Below, piece by piece: positions 1 through 7,537 of a stretch of 7,988 bases of DNA (positions are counted from its first letter, which is position 1; the number at the start of each line of letters is the position of its first letter). Both the position numbers and the translations under genes were made by a program. Below the pieces are notes generated by a model. The model saw only the letters and a program-made list of their open reading frames with translations, made no database searches and was not told the DNA's origin. Source of the DNA: Clostridiaceae bacterium (GTDB lineage: Bacteria > Bacillota > Clostridia > Saccharofermentanales > Fastidiosipilaceae); assembly GCA_012514965.1 (NCBI GenBank), contig JAAYZH010000078.1, positions 1-7,988 of the forward strand, in the 5' to 3' direction.

Positions 1-1533
1 GCCGGCGCCGGTGTTGCCTTGAAACTATGTCAGGCGCTGGCCGCTCATCTGGAACTCGAGCCGGCTTCGCTGCGAGAACTCCTGGCGCTGGCTGCGCTGG
101 GCACAATTGCCGACGTCATGCAATTGACCGGCGAAAACCGCGCGATCGTCAAGGCTGGCCTGGCGGAAATGCGCAGGGGAGCTCTGCCCGGAATCAGCGA
201 ATTCCTGAAGGCGGCCGGTACCGACACGCCGGCCATTACTGCCAAAGCCCTCGCCTTTCGCGTCTCGCCGCGCCTGAATGCCGCCGGGCGCATGGGTGAC
301 GCTAGTGCTGCTCTGGCACTGCTTTCGAGTCAAAACGCGGCAGAATCACGTACTTTAGCTCTACAGCTTGAGGAGAAGAACACCCTGCGCAAGGCGGCTG
401 AGGCGGAGGCTCTCGAAGAGATCAAGAATCTGCTTAGTGAGAATCCTGCGCTGCTGGCCCAGGACATCCTCCTGCTGCGCGGGGCCGGCTGGCATCCCGG
501 TGTCCTGGGCATCGTCGCCTCGCGTGTGCGCGAACGCTACCGCAAGCCCTGCATTGTGTTTTCGGCGCGCGGCGACGAGCGCACGGCCGCGGGAGACTTG
601 CTGTGGCGCGGCTCCGGGCGCAGCAGCGGCGACTTCGATCTGCTGGCCGCGGTCAGCGAAACCGCTGAATTCCTCGAGACTTACGGCGGTCATGTAATGG
701 CCTGCGGGGTCGCTGTCGGAGACAGCAGCTGGGATCGTTTCACAACGAAACTCTATGAGGCTGCCCGCCGCCAGCGTCCGGATAACTTCAGAGACATGGT
801 CAGCCCCACCTTTTATGACTGCATGATCGGACCAAAGGGCGTACAATTAAAGGAATGGGAAGCCCTGCAGGCCCTGGAACCCTTTGGCAACGGCAATGAA
901 GAGCCACTGTGCCTGTTCCCCCGCTTCCTGATCAGGGAAGTGAAGCGAATGGGCCGTGACGCATCGCACTTGCGTCTTACCCTGGCGACCGACGCAGGCA
1001 GCGTTTCGGCAGTCGGCTTTGGCTTTGGCGTCTGGGCTGCGTGGCTTAAGGCCGGCGACCGTGTCACGCTCCTGGGAACACCGGACATCAATGAATGGCG
1101 CGGGTCCAGACTGCCTCAGATTCAGATTCGCGAGCTCTTGCTGCCCGGAGAAGAGGTGACCGCGGTACCTGCTTTGGCCGGCCTGACTGTATCTGAACCA
1201 CAGGCAGCGCAGACACTCAGCCAGCACGATCTGGTCCGCTTCTGGCAGTCACTGGAGCCGATGCTGGCCCAGGATGAGAGTCTGATTTCCCGTAAGCGAC
1301 TGCTGCGTATACTCAACGTAAAGAATAATTGTGCCTACACGCTGAAACAAGTAGAATCTATGCACGATATTTTTCGTGAGGCTGGATTGATCCAGCGCCA
1401 CGGCAGCCTCGATGATGAGATTGATATTCTGAGCCAGGGGCGGCCGGATGAGCGCGTGAAGCTCAGCGACACCGTTACCGCTCAGCAACTAATGGCGAGA
1501 GGAGGACTGATTTATGAGTCTGACAACAGATAA
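1..1533 (+). CDS. recJ: Single-stranded-DNA-specific exonuclease RecJ, 3' part (5' end outside window)
   Basis: RecJ degrades single-stranded DNA 5' to 3' in recombination and repair, in the cytoplasm. The frame is open from base 1, and its first residues (AGAGVALKL) match the conserved RecJ stretch GAGVAFKL, so the gene is cut by the window edge. Roughly 200 N-terminal residues are missing, including the DYDxDG and DHH metal motifs. Counting the codon at 1-3 as residue 1, the visible marks are: motif GTIAD with its metal-ligand Asp (34-38), RLNAAGR (91-97), the DHHA1 signatures GWHPGVLGIVASR (163-175) and GGH (229-231), LEPFGNGNEEP (292-302) followed by an OB-like domain to about 380, then a C-terminal extension (about 405-510) that looks like a winged helix. 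Such an extension is seen in Firmicutes RecJ but not in the short E. coli form. The TAA stop at 1531-1533 lies inside the next gene, so the two are probably co-transcribed and translationally coupled. Confidence 0.95.
   Translation, partial: AGAGVALKLCQALAAHLELEPASLRELLALAALGTIADVMQLTGENRAIVKAGLAEMRRGALPGISEFLKAAGTDTPAITAKALAFRVSPRLNAAGRMGDASAALALLSSQNAAESRTLALQLEEKNTLRKAAEAEALEEIKNLLSENPALLAQDILLLRGAGWHPGVLGIVASRVRERYRKPCIVFSARGDERTAAGDLLWRGSGRSSGDFDLLAAVSETAEFLETYGGHVMACGVAVGDSSWDRFTTKLYEAARRQRPDNFRDMVSPTFYDCMIGPKGVQLKEWEALQALEPFGNGNEEPLCLFPRFLIREVKRMGRDASHLRLTLATDAGSVSAVGFGFGVWAAWLKAGDRVTLLGTPDINEWRGSRLPQIQIRELLLPGEEVTAVPALAGLTVSEPQAAQTLSQHDLVRFWQSLEPMLAQDESLISRKRLLRILNVKNNCAYTLKQVESMHDIFREAGLIQRHGSLDDEIDILSQGRPDERVKLSDTVTAQQLMARGGLIYESDNR
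1501..1506 (+). promoter_or_regulatory. Shine-Dalgarno site for rel
   Basis: GGAGGA sits 7 nt before the ATG at 1514, inside the last codons of recJ. It is a near-ideal ribosome binding site and the main reason to accept the ATG at 1514, with its long N-terminal extension, rather than an internal start such as Met90. Confidence 0.8.
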
Positions 1534-4114
1534 TCCAAGAGAAGAAGACGCGCAGAGAAACGCGCAGGCGGATAGCAGCACGGAACAGCGCAATCAGCCT
1601 CGTCTGCCTTATTCCACTGCCGGAGCCCGCACGGAGGACAGCGGCGCGATCGATCCTGCTACGGCTTTTCGCGGCCGCCACAGCTACCTGGCTACGCCAT
1701 TCCCGGAGGACTGGCCGGCCCTGCCGTTGCTGGAGCAAGGGCTTGAGGAAGAGATTTACGAGAATATTTCCAAGGAAATGCTGCAGGAAGTCGTGAATTT
1801 GGCCCGCGAGCTTGTTCAGAGCTATGCCGCCTACAACGTCAATCCGCTGAGCATGGATTACAGTCGCCTGATCAGAGCCATCGAATTTGCGTTCAAGGCC
1901 CATTTACCGCAGCGCCGCTCGACCGGTGAACCCTATATCATTCATCCCCTATCCGTTGCTCTGGCGTTGACCGATATAGAAGTCGACGAAGATACACTTG
2001 TCGCCGCGATGCTCCACGACACAGTCGAGGATACCGGTGTCACCATCCAGACGATCGGCGAGATATTTGGCAGCGACATCGCCGGACTGGTGGATGGTGT
2101 TACGAAGCTTGAGAAGATGACCTACACCTCGAAGGAGGAGCTCCAGGCGGAGAACTTCCGCAAGATGTTTTTGGCCATGGCCAAAGACATCCGTGTCGTC
2201 CTGATTAAACTGGCTGACCGCCTGCACAACATGCGCACGCTGGGTCACTTCAACGCCGTTAAGCAGGAGCGTATTTCCCGCGAGACGCTGGATATCTACG
2301 CGCCGCTTGCCGGACGGCTGGGTGTCTATCGCTGGAAGTGGGAGCTCGAAGATCTCTGCCTCCGTTACCTCGACAGCTCTGCCTACTATGAGCTGGTCGG
2401 CGCGATTTCGCAGCGCCGCACCGAGCGAGAATCGTACTTACAGGAAGTTATGGAGAATTTGCGAACCGCTGTCAAAGAAGCGGGCATTCACTCCGATATT
2501 GAGGGCCGTCCCAAACACTTCTACAGCATTTACCGCAAAATGAAGTCTAAGGACAAGCACCTTAACGAAATTTATGACCTCTTCGCCTGTCGTGTGGTGG
2601 TCGATACGGTGACGGACTGTTACGCGGTTCTGGGCATTGTCCATGATATGTACAGGCCCATGCCCGGGCGGTTCAAGGACTATATCGCGATGCCGAAGTC
2701 GAATGGTTATCAGTCTCTGCATACGACCGTCATCGGTCCCCGCGGCTTTCCTTTTGAGGTCCAGATTCGCACCCAGTCCATGCATCGCACTGCCGAGTAC
2801 GGTGTGGCTGCGCACTGGCGTTATAAGGCGAAACAGAGCGGCCAGGCTGCCTCGGGTCATCGCACGTCAGAGGATGAGGACCGCCTGAACTGGCTGCGTC
2901 AGCTCCTGGACTGGCAGAAGGACATGCACAGTTCCGATGAGTATATGGACGCCTTACGCAGCGGCCTGGTCGATGACGAGGTCTATGTATTCACACCCAA
3001 GGGAGACGTAATTTCGCTGCCCAAGGGTTCGGTACCGATTGACATGGCTTACGCGATCCACTCCGGTGTGGGCAACCACATGTTCGGAGCAAAAGTGAAC
3101 GGCCGTATTGTACCTATGATCTACGAGTTGCAAAACGGCGATATCGTTGAGATCATGACTTCCGACAAGGTCCACGGACCCAGCCGTGACTGGCTGAATA
3201 TCGTGAAGAGCTCTTCTGCCAAGAACAAGATCAATCACTGGTTCAAGCAGGAGATGAAGGATGAGGCGATCTCGCGCGGCCGCGAAATGGTGGACAAAGA
3301 AATTCGCAAGGATGGATTTGTGTCTTTGCAGCTGCTTCGTCCCGAATATTTGCAGCCTCTGCTCAAGCGCTATTCCTTCAAGGCCGTTGACGATCTTTTC
3401 GCAGCCATCGGCCATGGTGCTTCGGGGCTGAGTGCGGCCAAAGTCGTGCCTAAGCTCCGCGATGAATACATCAAGAGCCTCTCTGAGGATGAGCGTACAC
3501 GTCTGGGCTACCGCATCGGTGACCACGGCCAGGTACTTTACAATCCGGTCAACCCTATCCTGGTGGAAGCGCAGGAGAATGCGCAAAAGGGAATCGATCA
3601 GCCCGTTACGGTGGTGCCCAAGAGCACAGACAACGAATTTGGCATCGTGGTCGAAGGCATCGAGAATTGTCTGCTTTCATTGGCGCGCTGCTGCAATCCC
3701 GTGCCGGGTGATCCCATCATTGGCTTTGTCACTCGTGGCAGAGGAGTGACAGTGCATCGTCGTGACTGCACGAATATCCGCCATATTTTGACCTCGTCCA
3801 TGGACTCACCCGAAAACCGCGAGAATGCGTCCAGGCTTATCGATGTCCACTGGGACAGCGAGGGTAGTCAGGGCTTATACCACGTGCCGATCGTTATCAC
3901 CGCCAGAGACCGCAGGCATCTTCTGGGCGATATTTCGAATGCGATTGCCGAGGAACGTGTCTCGATCATTTCGGGTCAGATGAACGCCGTCAAGGACGTA
4001 ACAGCTACCTTGCAAATGACATTGGAAGTCAATTCGCAAAGCCAGTTTGACCGTGTTATGGGCCGGATTAAGGCCGTCCGTGACGTTGTCGATGTACGGC
4101 GCGGCGGAGTCTGA
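1514..4114 (+). CDS. rel: Bifunctional (p)ppGpp synthetase/hydrolase, RelA/SpoT (Rel) family
   Basis: This long RSH enzyme (866 aa) makes (p)ppGpp from ATP and GTP/GDP when starved ribosomes signal, and hydrolyses it otherwise. The HD hydrolase domain (about 115-290) keeps every metal/catalytic position: H144, H168-D169 (in HDTVED) and D235 (in LADRLHN). The synthetase domain (about 330-440) has D355 (EIYDLF), E415 (EVQIRT) and the RFKD motif at 386-389. RFKD is typical of bifunctional Rel/SpoT, in contrast to the ExDD of monofunctional RelA. Then follow TGS (about 487-549), a helical region, a zinc-finger/CC domain (C719, C726, C727, H748, C752) and a C-terminal ACT domain (about 789-864). 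Residues 1 to about 85 are an extra polar, disordered-looking segment absent from the Streptococcus enzyme, whose hydrolase residues align at a constant offset of 91. The gene overlaps recJ by 20 bp. No terminator hairpin is visible after its stop. Confidence 0.96.
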   Translation: MSLTTDNPREEDAQRNAQADSSTEQRNQPRLPYSTAGARTEDSGAIDPATAFRGRHSYLATPFPEDWPALPLLEQGLEEEIYENISKEMLQEVVNLARELVQSYAAYNVNPLSMDYSRLIRAIEFAFKAHLPQRRSTGEPYIIHPLSVALALTDIEVDEDTLVAAMLHDTVEDTGVTIQTIGEIFGSDIAGLVDGVTKLEKMTYTSKEELQAENFRKMFLAMAKDIRVVLIKLADRLHNMRTLGHFNAVKQERISRETLDIYAPLAGRLGVYRWKWELEDLCLRYLDSSAYYELVGAISQRRTERESYLQEVMENLRTAVKEAGIHSDIEGRPKHFYSIYRKMKSKDKHLNEIYDLFACRVVVDTVTDCYAVLGIVHDMYRPMPGRFKDYIAMPKSNGYQSLHTTVIGPRGFPFEVQIRTQSMHRTAEYGVAAHWRYKAKQSGQAASGHRTSEDEDRLNWLRQLLDWQKDMHSSDEYMDALRSGLVDDEVYVFTPKGDVISLPKGSVPIDMAYAIHSGVGNHMFGAKVNGRIVPMIYELQNGDIVEIMTSDKVHGPSRDWLNIVKSSSAKNKINHWFKQEMKDEAISRGREMVDKEIRKDGFVSLQLLRPEYLQPLLKRYSFKAVDDLFAAIGHGASGLSAAKVVPKLRDEYIKSLSEDERTRLGYRIGDHGQVLYNPVNPILVEAQENAQKGIDQPVTVVPKSTDNEFGIVVEGIENCLLSLARCCNPVPGDPIIGFVTRGRGVTVHRRDCTNIRHILTSSMDSPENRENASRLIDVHWDSEGSQGLYHVPIVITARDRRHLLGDISNAIAEERVSIISGQMNAVKDVTATLQMTLEVNSQSQFDRVMGRIKAVRDVVDVRRGGV

Positions 4115-4158
4115 TTTCTGTTCCCAATAAGTTGTTGTTACCAAAATGAAATAAAAAA

Positions 4159-4174
4159 ATACACCATTTAGTGC
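4159..4174 (+). promoter_or_regulatory. Degenerate second NrdR-box candidate
   Basis: The stretch ACACCATTTAGTGC (4161-4174) carries both a CAC and a GTG half, as in an NrdR box, but with 6 rather than 8 bases between them. In the 16-bp register 4159-4174 it matches 10 of 16 consensus positions. It starts 33 bp before the better box at 4192. Known NrdR sites usually come in pairs about three helical turns apart, so the position is suggestive, but the match alone is weak. Confidence 0.3.
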
Positions 4175-4183
4175 CAAGACCAC

Positions 4184-4212
4184 TGTTCAGACCACTATAT
4201 CTAGTGTATCAT
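4184..4212 (+). promoter_or_regulatory. Possible nrdJ promoter overlapping the NrdR box
   Basis: TATCAT at 4207-4212 matches the sigma70 -10 hexamer in 5 of 6 positions. The -35 region is poor: TGTTCA at 4184-4189 with a 17-bp spacer, or TTCAGA at 4186-4191 with 15 bp. The NrdR box would fill the spacer, a layout suited to repression. An upstream alternative, TTGTTA (4135-4140) with AATACA (4158-4163), is weaker at -10 but lies in an AT-rich stretch. Confidence 0.35.
4192..4207 (+). promoter_or_regulatory. NrdR box (ribonucleotide reductase repressor site)
   Basis: CCACTATATCTAGTGT matches the palindromic NrdR consensus ACACTATATATAGTGT at 14 of 16 positions. It lies about 85-100 bp before a ribonucleotide reductase gene, exactly where such boxes are found. 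NrdR is an ATP/dATP-sensing repressor that shuts off nrd genes when dNTP pools are sufficient. nrdR itself is not in the window. The motif match is direct observation and the regulator is inferred. Confidence 0.75.
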
Positions 4213-4273
4213 CAGCAGTACTGGTTGCTCAGGGATAATATTCGTCCGCCTGAGATTCATTCAATACACTAGA
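4200..4273 (+). repeat. Perfect 10-bp inverted repeat spanning the nrdJ leader
   Basis: TCTAGTGTAT (4200-4209) is the exact reverse complement of ATACACTAGA (4264-4273), with 54 nt between. The left arm is the right half of the NrdR box and the right arm ends directly before the ribosome binding site. Inside the interval CTCAGG (4228-4233) can pair with CCTGAG (4249-4254), and CAGTACTG (4216-4223) is a small palindrome. It could be a distal NrdR half-site for DNA looping, or a leader RNA stem if transcription starts upstream of 4200. Confidence 0.5.
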
Positions 4274-4276
4274 AGA

Positions 4277-4282
4277 AGAAGG
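4277..4282 (+). promoter_or_regulatory. Ribosome binding site deciding the nrdJ start
   Basis: The purine run 4271-4282 ends in AGAAGG (4277-4282). Its AAGG core is only 3 nt from the ATG at 4286 but 9 nt from the ATG at 4292, which favours the latter. The two starts differ by only two residues (Met-Ile). Confidence 0.55.
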
Positions 4283-4291
4283 TTAATGATT

Positions 4292-7200
4292 ATGGGAAAA
4301 GTTCTGGCAGATTTCATCCAACGCTACTATACGAAGGACCTCGAAGGACAGAAAGACAAAACCGTTTATGATCTTTTCACCTGGGAGAAGAGAGACGTCA
4401 CGCTGAAGGACTGGAAGTCCGGCAAGATGCTGACAGAGATGTACGATGTGGAGTTCCCGGCCGGCTATTCTCAGAACGCCGTCGACATTATTGTGTCAAA
4501 GTATTTCCGCAAAGCCGGTGTACCCGGCAAGGGCCACGAGACGTCTCTGCGTCAGATCGTCCATCGTATGGTCGACTTCTGGGTTGCCGCCCTGCAGCAT
4601 GAGAAGATGATTACCGATGCGCAGGCTTTGGTTCTCTATGACGAGTTCGCGTATCTGCTGCTGTCTCAGCGTTTCGCTCCGAACTCCCCCCAGTGGTTCA
4701 ACACCGGTCTCAAACGCTCCTACGGTATCACCGGCGGCAAGAGTGACCTTTTCTATTACGATGAAGCGGATGGCCGCGTCAAGATCTCAGACGATGATTA
4801 CACCCGCACACAGGCCTCGGCTTGCTTTATCCTCTCCGTCGAAGATAAGCTCCTCGGAGCACACTCTATCTCTGAGAGCTACGTCACAGAGACGAAGCTG
4901 TTCAAGGGCGGCTCCGGTACCGGGAGCAATTTCTCGGCGATTCGCGCCTTTGGTGAGCAGCTTTCCGGCGGCGGTGTGTCTTCCGGATTGATGAGCTTCC
5001 TGCGCGGTCTCGACCGCAATGCCGGCGCAATCAAGTCCGGCGGGACCACTCGCCGCGCCGCGAAGATGGTCTGCCTGGACATCGACCATCCGGATATTGA
5101 AGAATTCATTCTCTGGAAGTCTCGTGAAGAGGATAAGGCCCTGGCGCTCATGAAGATGGGCTATGACGGCGATATCGACGGTGAGGCGTACAGTACCGTC
5201 TCCGGTCAGAATTCTAATAACTCATTGCGTATCAATGACGAATTTATGCAGAAGGTAATGGCGCTTGGCGATGAACCGGATTCAATCATCGAGCTCAAGG
5301 GCCGCGTGGACCAGTCTGTGAACCGCGAAGTCGGCGTCGGCAAGCTTTGGGAAGAGATCAATCAGTCGGCCTGGCGCTGCGCAGACCCCGCTCCGCAGTT
5401 CACCGATACCTTCAATGCCTGGCACACCTGCCCGGCCGGTGAAGACGGCGATGTCGGCGCTCGTCATAACAGACTGAATTCGACGAACCCCTGCGGCGAA
5501 TATGCTTTCTTGGACGACACGAGCTGCAATTTGGCCTCTATTAACCTCTATGCCTTCTTCAACGAAGACAACGGTGTCTTTGACCTGGATGGCTACATGC
5601 ACACCATTTCTCTGGTCCAATTGGTCCTGGAAGCCTCGATCGTCTGGGGTCAGTTCCCCACTGAGGATATTGCCCGTCGCACTTGGCTGTTCCGCACCAC
5701 CGGGCTAGGCGTGGCGAATCTCGCTTCGCTCCTTATGGTCATGGGCCTGCCTTACGATTCCGGTGAAGCCCGCACCTTCTCCGCGGCCTTGATCGGCGTT
5801 TTGACCGGCCAAAGCTATACCGTTTCCGCGTTGATGGCGAAAGAAGTCGGACCTTTTGCCAAATACGACATCAACAAACCCTACATGCAGCGCGTTATCC
5901 GTAACCATGCTCGTGTGGCCGGCGCCCGCAAAGACAAGCTCGAAGGTCTCAATAACGAGCCTTTCATGATCAACCACAGTATGCTTGAGAATCTCGATCA
6001 GAAAGATCTGTCCGCTAAGCTCAAGGAAGTCTGGAAATCCGCGTTGAGCGAAGGTGAGTCCTATGGCTACCGCAATGCCCAGGTGAGCGTTATTGCTCCG
6101 ACCGGCACGATTTCCTTTGCCATGGACTGCGGCGCAACCAGTATAGAACCATTCTTCTCCCACATCAGCTACAAGAAGCTGGTCGGCGGCGGCTCGATGG
6201 TCATCACAAATCCGGTAATCGCCTCTGCCTTGCGTCATCTGGGTTATTCTGAGGAAGAGATTTTTGACATTGTGTCTTATGTCGAACGCAAAGACGAGAA
6301 CGGTCGAATTCTTGACGGCAAGCTCGAAGGGGCTCCGCACCTCAAGGACGAGCATCTCCCAATCTTCGACACGGCCAATGTCTGCGGATCCGGCGAGCGT
6401 TACATTGCACCGATCGGCCACGTGCTGATGGTCGCAGCCATGTCACCTTTGGTCACCGGTGCGATCTCCAAGACCGTTAATCTGCCAAATAGCGCAACGG
6501 TCTCTGACTTCAAGGACGTCCATATTTTGGCCTGGAAGACCGGCGTCAAGGGGATCACTCTGTACCGTGATGGTTCGAAGAATGCCCAGCCGCTCAACAA
6601 CACCTTTGACCGCAGCAACAAAGAACTCAAGCTCGACGACCTGAACTACAACGCCCTCTTGAGTTATGCCAAAGAGGCAAAAGAAGAGCTGCATCAGCGT
6701 CAGGCGCAGCCCTCGAAGCGCCAGAAACTGGCCGGCATTCGCTCGGGCAGAACGCATCCGGCACAGATTGACGACGTCAAGATCTACACAACGGTCAACC
6801 GTGACGACGAGGGCAAGATCTCTGAGATCTACATCACCACTGATCGTGAAGGCACCACCATCATGGGCTTGCTGAACTCCTTGTCCAAGACCATCTCTGT
6901 GATGCTGCAGTACAAGATCCCGGCGGCCAGTATCTCCAAGATGCTGCGCGGCCAAAGATACGAGCCATACGGTTTCGTCCAGCGCCACCCGAACATCAAG
7001 TACGTTTCCTCGATCTCGGATCTGGTCTCTAAGATCATCGACATCGAAATGGGCGATTTCAGCCGTGTCCAGGTCAAGCCTGCGCCTGCTTACACACCAG
7101 TTGAAGAAGAGGAGGGCGATGATGGGCTCTCACAGGAAGTCCTGCAGAAGCTAATGGTCGAGAAGGAGAACAAGCTCAAAGAAGACGAGGGCGAGAACTT

Positions 7201-7378
7201 CCAGCCAACGGATCCTTTTACACAGAGCTTCATCCACGAGTCGGCTCGTGAGGCGGCCGTGCATGGTGATCGCATCTACGATGGTTCGACCTGCCCGACC
7301 TGCTCAAGCACACGCATGGTGCAGAACGGCACTTGCAAGGTCTGTCTCGACTGCGGCACGACCACTGGCTGCAGCTAA
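4292..7378 (+). CDS. nrdJ: Adenosylcobalamin-dependent (class II) ribonucleotide reductase
   Basis: The enzyme reduces ribonucleotides to deoxyribonucleotides using a thiyl radical generated from vitamin B12 coenzyme, so it works with or without oxygen. Residue numbers count from the in-frame ATG at 4286; the start at 4292 (Met3) has the better ribosome-site spacing. The N-terminal WEKRDVTLKDW and DVEFP...SKYFR regions resemble long actinobacterial NrdJ. Visible signatures are APNSPQWFN (131-139), the active-site Cys180 in ASACFILS, GGTTRRAAKMV (252-262), NPCGE (401-405) with the expected thiyl-radical Cys403 and catalytic Glu405, Cys414 in TSCNLAS as the redox partner of Cys180, APTGTISFAMDC (604-615) and TLYRDGS (758-764). 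A TSCPD-like domain follows (about 818-920), then an acidic linker (about 935-975). The tail holds six cysteines (C1003, C1006, C1017, C1020, C1023, C1029) ending CGTTTGCS, probably metal binding and redox relay. It is full length, single-cistron, flanked by an NrdR box and a terminator. Confidence 0.96.
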   Translation: MGKVLADFIQRYYTKDLEGQKDKTVYDLFTWEKRDVTLKDWKSGKMLTEMYDVEFPAGYSQNAVDIIVSKYFRKAGVPGKGHETSLRQIVHRMVDFWVAALQHEKMITDAQALVLYDEFAYLLLSQRFAPNSPQWFNTGLKRSYGITGGKSDLFYYDEADGRVKISDDDYTRTQASACFILSVEDKLLGAHSISESYVTETKLFKGGSGTGSNFSAIRAFGEQLSGGGVSSGLMSFLRGLDRNAGAIKSGGTTRRAAKMVCLDIDHPDIEEFILWKSREEDKALALMKMGYDGDIDGEAYSTVSGQNSNNSLRINDEFMQKVMALGDEPDSIIELKGRVDQSVNREVGVGKLWEEINQSAWRCADPAPQFTDTFNAWHTCPAGEDGDVGARHNRLNSTNPCGEYAFLDDTSCNLASINLYAFFNEDNGVFDLDGYMHTISLVQLVLEASIVWGQFPTEDIARRTWLFRTTGLGVANLASLLMVMGLPYDSGEARTFSAALIGVLTGQSYTVSALMAKEVGPFAKYDINKPYMQRVIRNHARVAGARKDKLEGLNNEPFMINHSMLENLDQKDLSAKLKEVWKSALSEGESYGYRNAQVSVIAPTGTISFAMDCGATSIEPFFSHISYKKLVGGGSMVITNPVIASALRHLGYSEEEIFDIVSYVERKDENGRILDGKLEGAPHLKDEHLPIFDTANVCGSGERYIAPIGHVLMVAAMSPLVTGAISKTVNLPNSATVSDFKDVHILAWKTGVKGITLYRDGSKNAQPLNNTFDRSNKELKLDDLNYNALLSYAKEAKEELHQRQAQPSKRQKLAGIRSGRTHPAQIDDVKIYTTVNRDDEGKISEIYITTDREGTTIMGLLNSLSKTISVMLQYKIPAASISKMLRGQRYEPYGFVQRHPNIKYVSSISDLVSKIIDIEMGDFSRVQVKPAPAYTPVEEEEGDDGLSQEVLQKLMVEKENKLKEDEGENFQPTDPFTQSFIHESAREAAVHGDRIYDGSTCPTCSSTRMVQNGTCKVCLDCGTTTGCS

Positions 7379-7398
7379 GACCTGAATCTCGCTAGACC

Positions 7399-7449
7399 AA
7401 GAACTTCGAACCCCGAGTCGCAGCCGTTCTGCGTCCCGGGGTTCTTCTT
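7399..7449 (+). terminator. Rho-independent-type terminator after nrdJ
   Basis: A 16-position stem (7408-7423 with 7429-7444) has only two mismatches and a five-base loop CCGTT. It starts with GAACCCCG pairing to CGGGGTTC. AAGAA (7399-7403) can extend the base by pairing with TTCTT (7445-7449) across a 4-nt bulge. The T-rich tail TTCTTC is short and interrupted, so efficiency is uncertain. The hairpin begins 20-30 nt after the nrdJ stop and separates it from the metal operon. Confidence 0.8.
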
Positions 7450-7472
7450 CGTGTGAATGGTCGCAAGGGTAC

Positions 7473-7500
7473 TTGACGAGGGCGATAGGGAGGATAAAAT
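7473..7500 (+). promoter_or_regulatory. Sigma70-type promoter of the metal-response operon
   Basis: TTGACG (7473-7478, 5 of 6) and TAAAAT (7495-7500, 5 of 6) are separated by 16 bp. Transcription would start near 7507, giving a leader of about 43 nt before the ArsR-family gene. It lies between the nrdJ terminator and the operator dyad. Confidence 0.65.
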
Positions 7501-7509
7501 GAATTAAGA

Positions 7510-7535
7510 TTCATATGAAAATCTAAACATATGAA
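7510..7535 (+). promoter_or_regulatory. Operator candidate for the ArsR/SmtB-family repressor
   Basis: TTCATATG (7510-7517) and CATATGAA (7528-7535) form a perfect 8-bp inverted repeat with a 10-nt spacer. TTCATATGAA (7510-7519) is also a palindrome, and CATATGAAA occurs twice, 16 bp apart (7512-7520, 7528-7536). AT-rich dyads containing TGAA/TTCA are usual operators of SmtB/CzrA-type repressors. Its place just after the -10 box fits autorepression released by metal. Confidence 0.6.
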
Positions 7536-7537
7536 AT

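Noticed and set aside
19..1533. TTG at 19 as the real start of the first gene
   Set aside because: The frame is open to base 1 and the codons before 19 encode AGAGVA, part of a conserved RecJ motif, so the gene continues upstream of the window.
4115..4160. Terminator directly after rel
   Set aside because: The A-rich stretch 4149-4160 has no stable GC-rich hairpin before it, and the T tract needed for + strand termination is absent. Read-through from rel into nrdJ cannot be excluded.
4271..4282. Short trinucleotide (AGA) repeat as a phase-variable tract
   Set aside because: Only about three units, and it is explained as the purine-rich ribosome binding site of nrdJ.
4115..4285. Cobalamin riboswitch in front of the B12-dependent nrdJ
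   Set aside because: ACCACTG at 4179-4185 resembles the B12 box GCCACTG, but the first base differs and the other conserved riboswitch segments are missing. The space upstream of it is only about 65 nt.
5705..6421. 238-codon antisense reading frame inside nrdJ
   Set aside because: It lies wholly opposite a highly conserved gene, resembles no family I know, and is explained by the codon bias of nrdJ. The same applies to the antisense frames at 2954-3586, 6443-6988 and 1475-1903.
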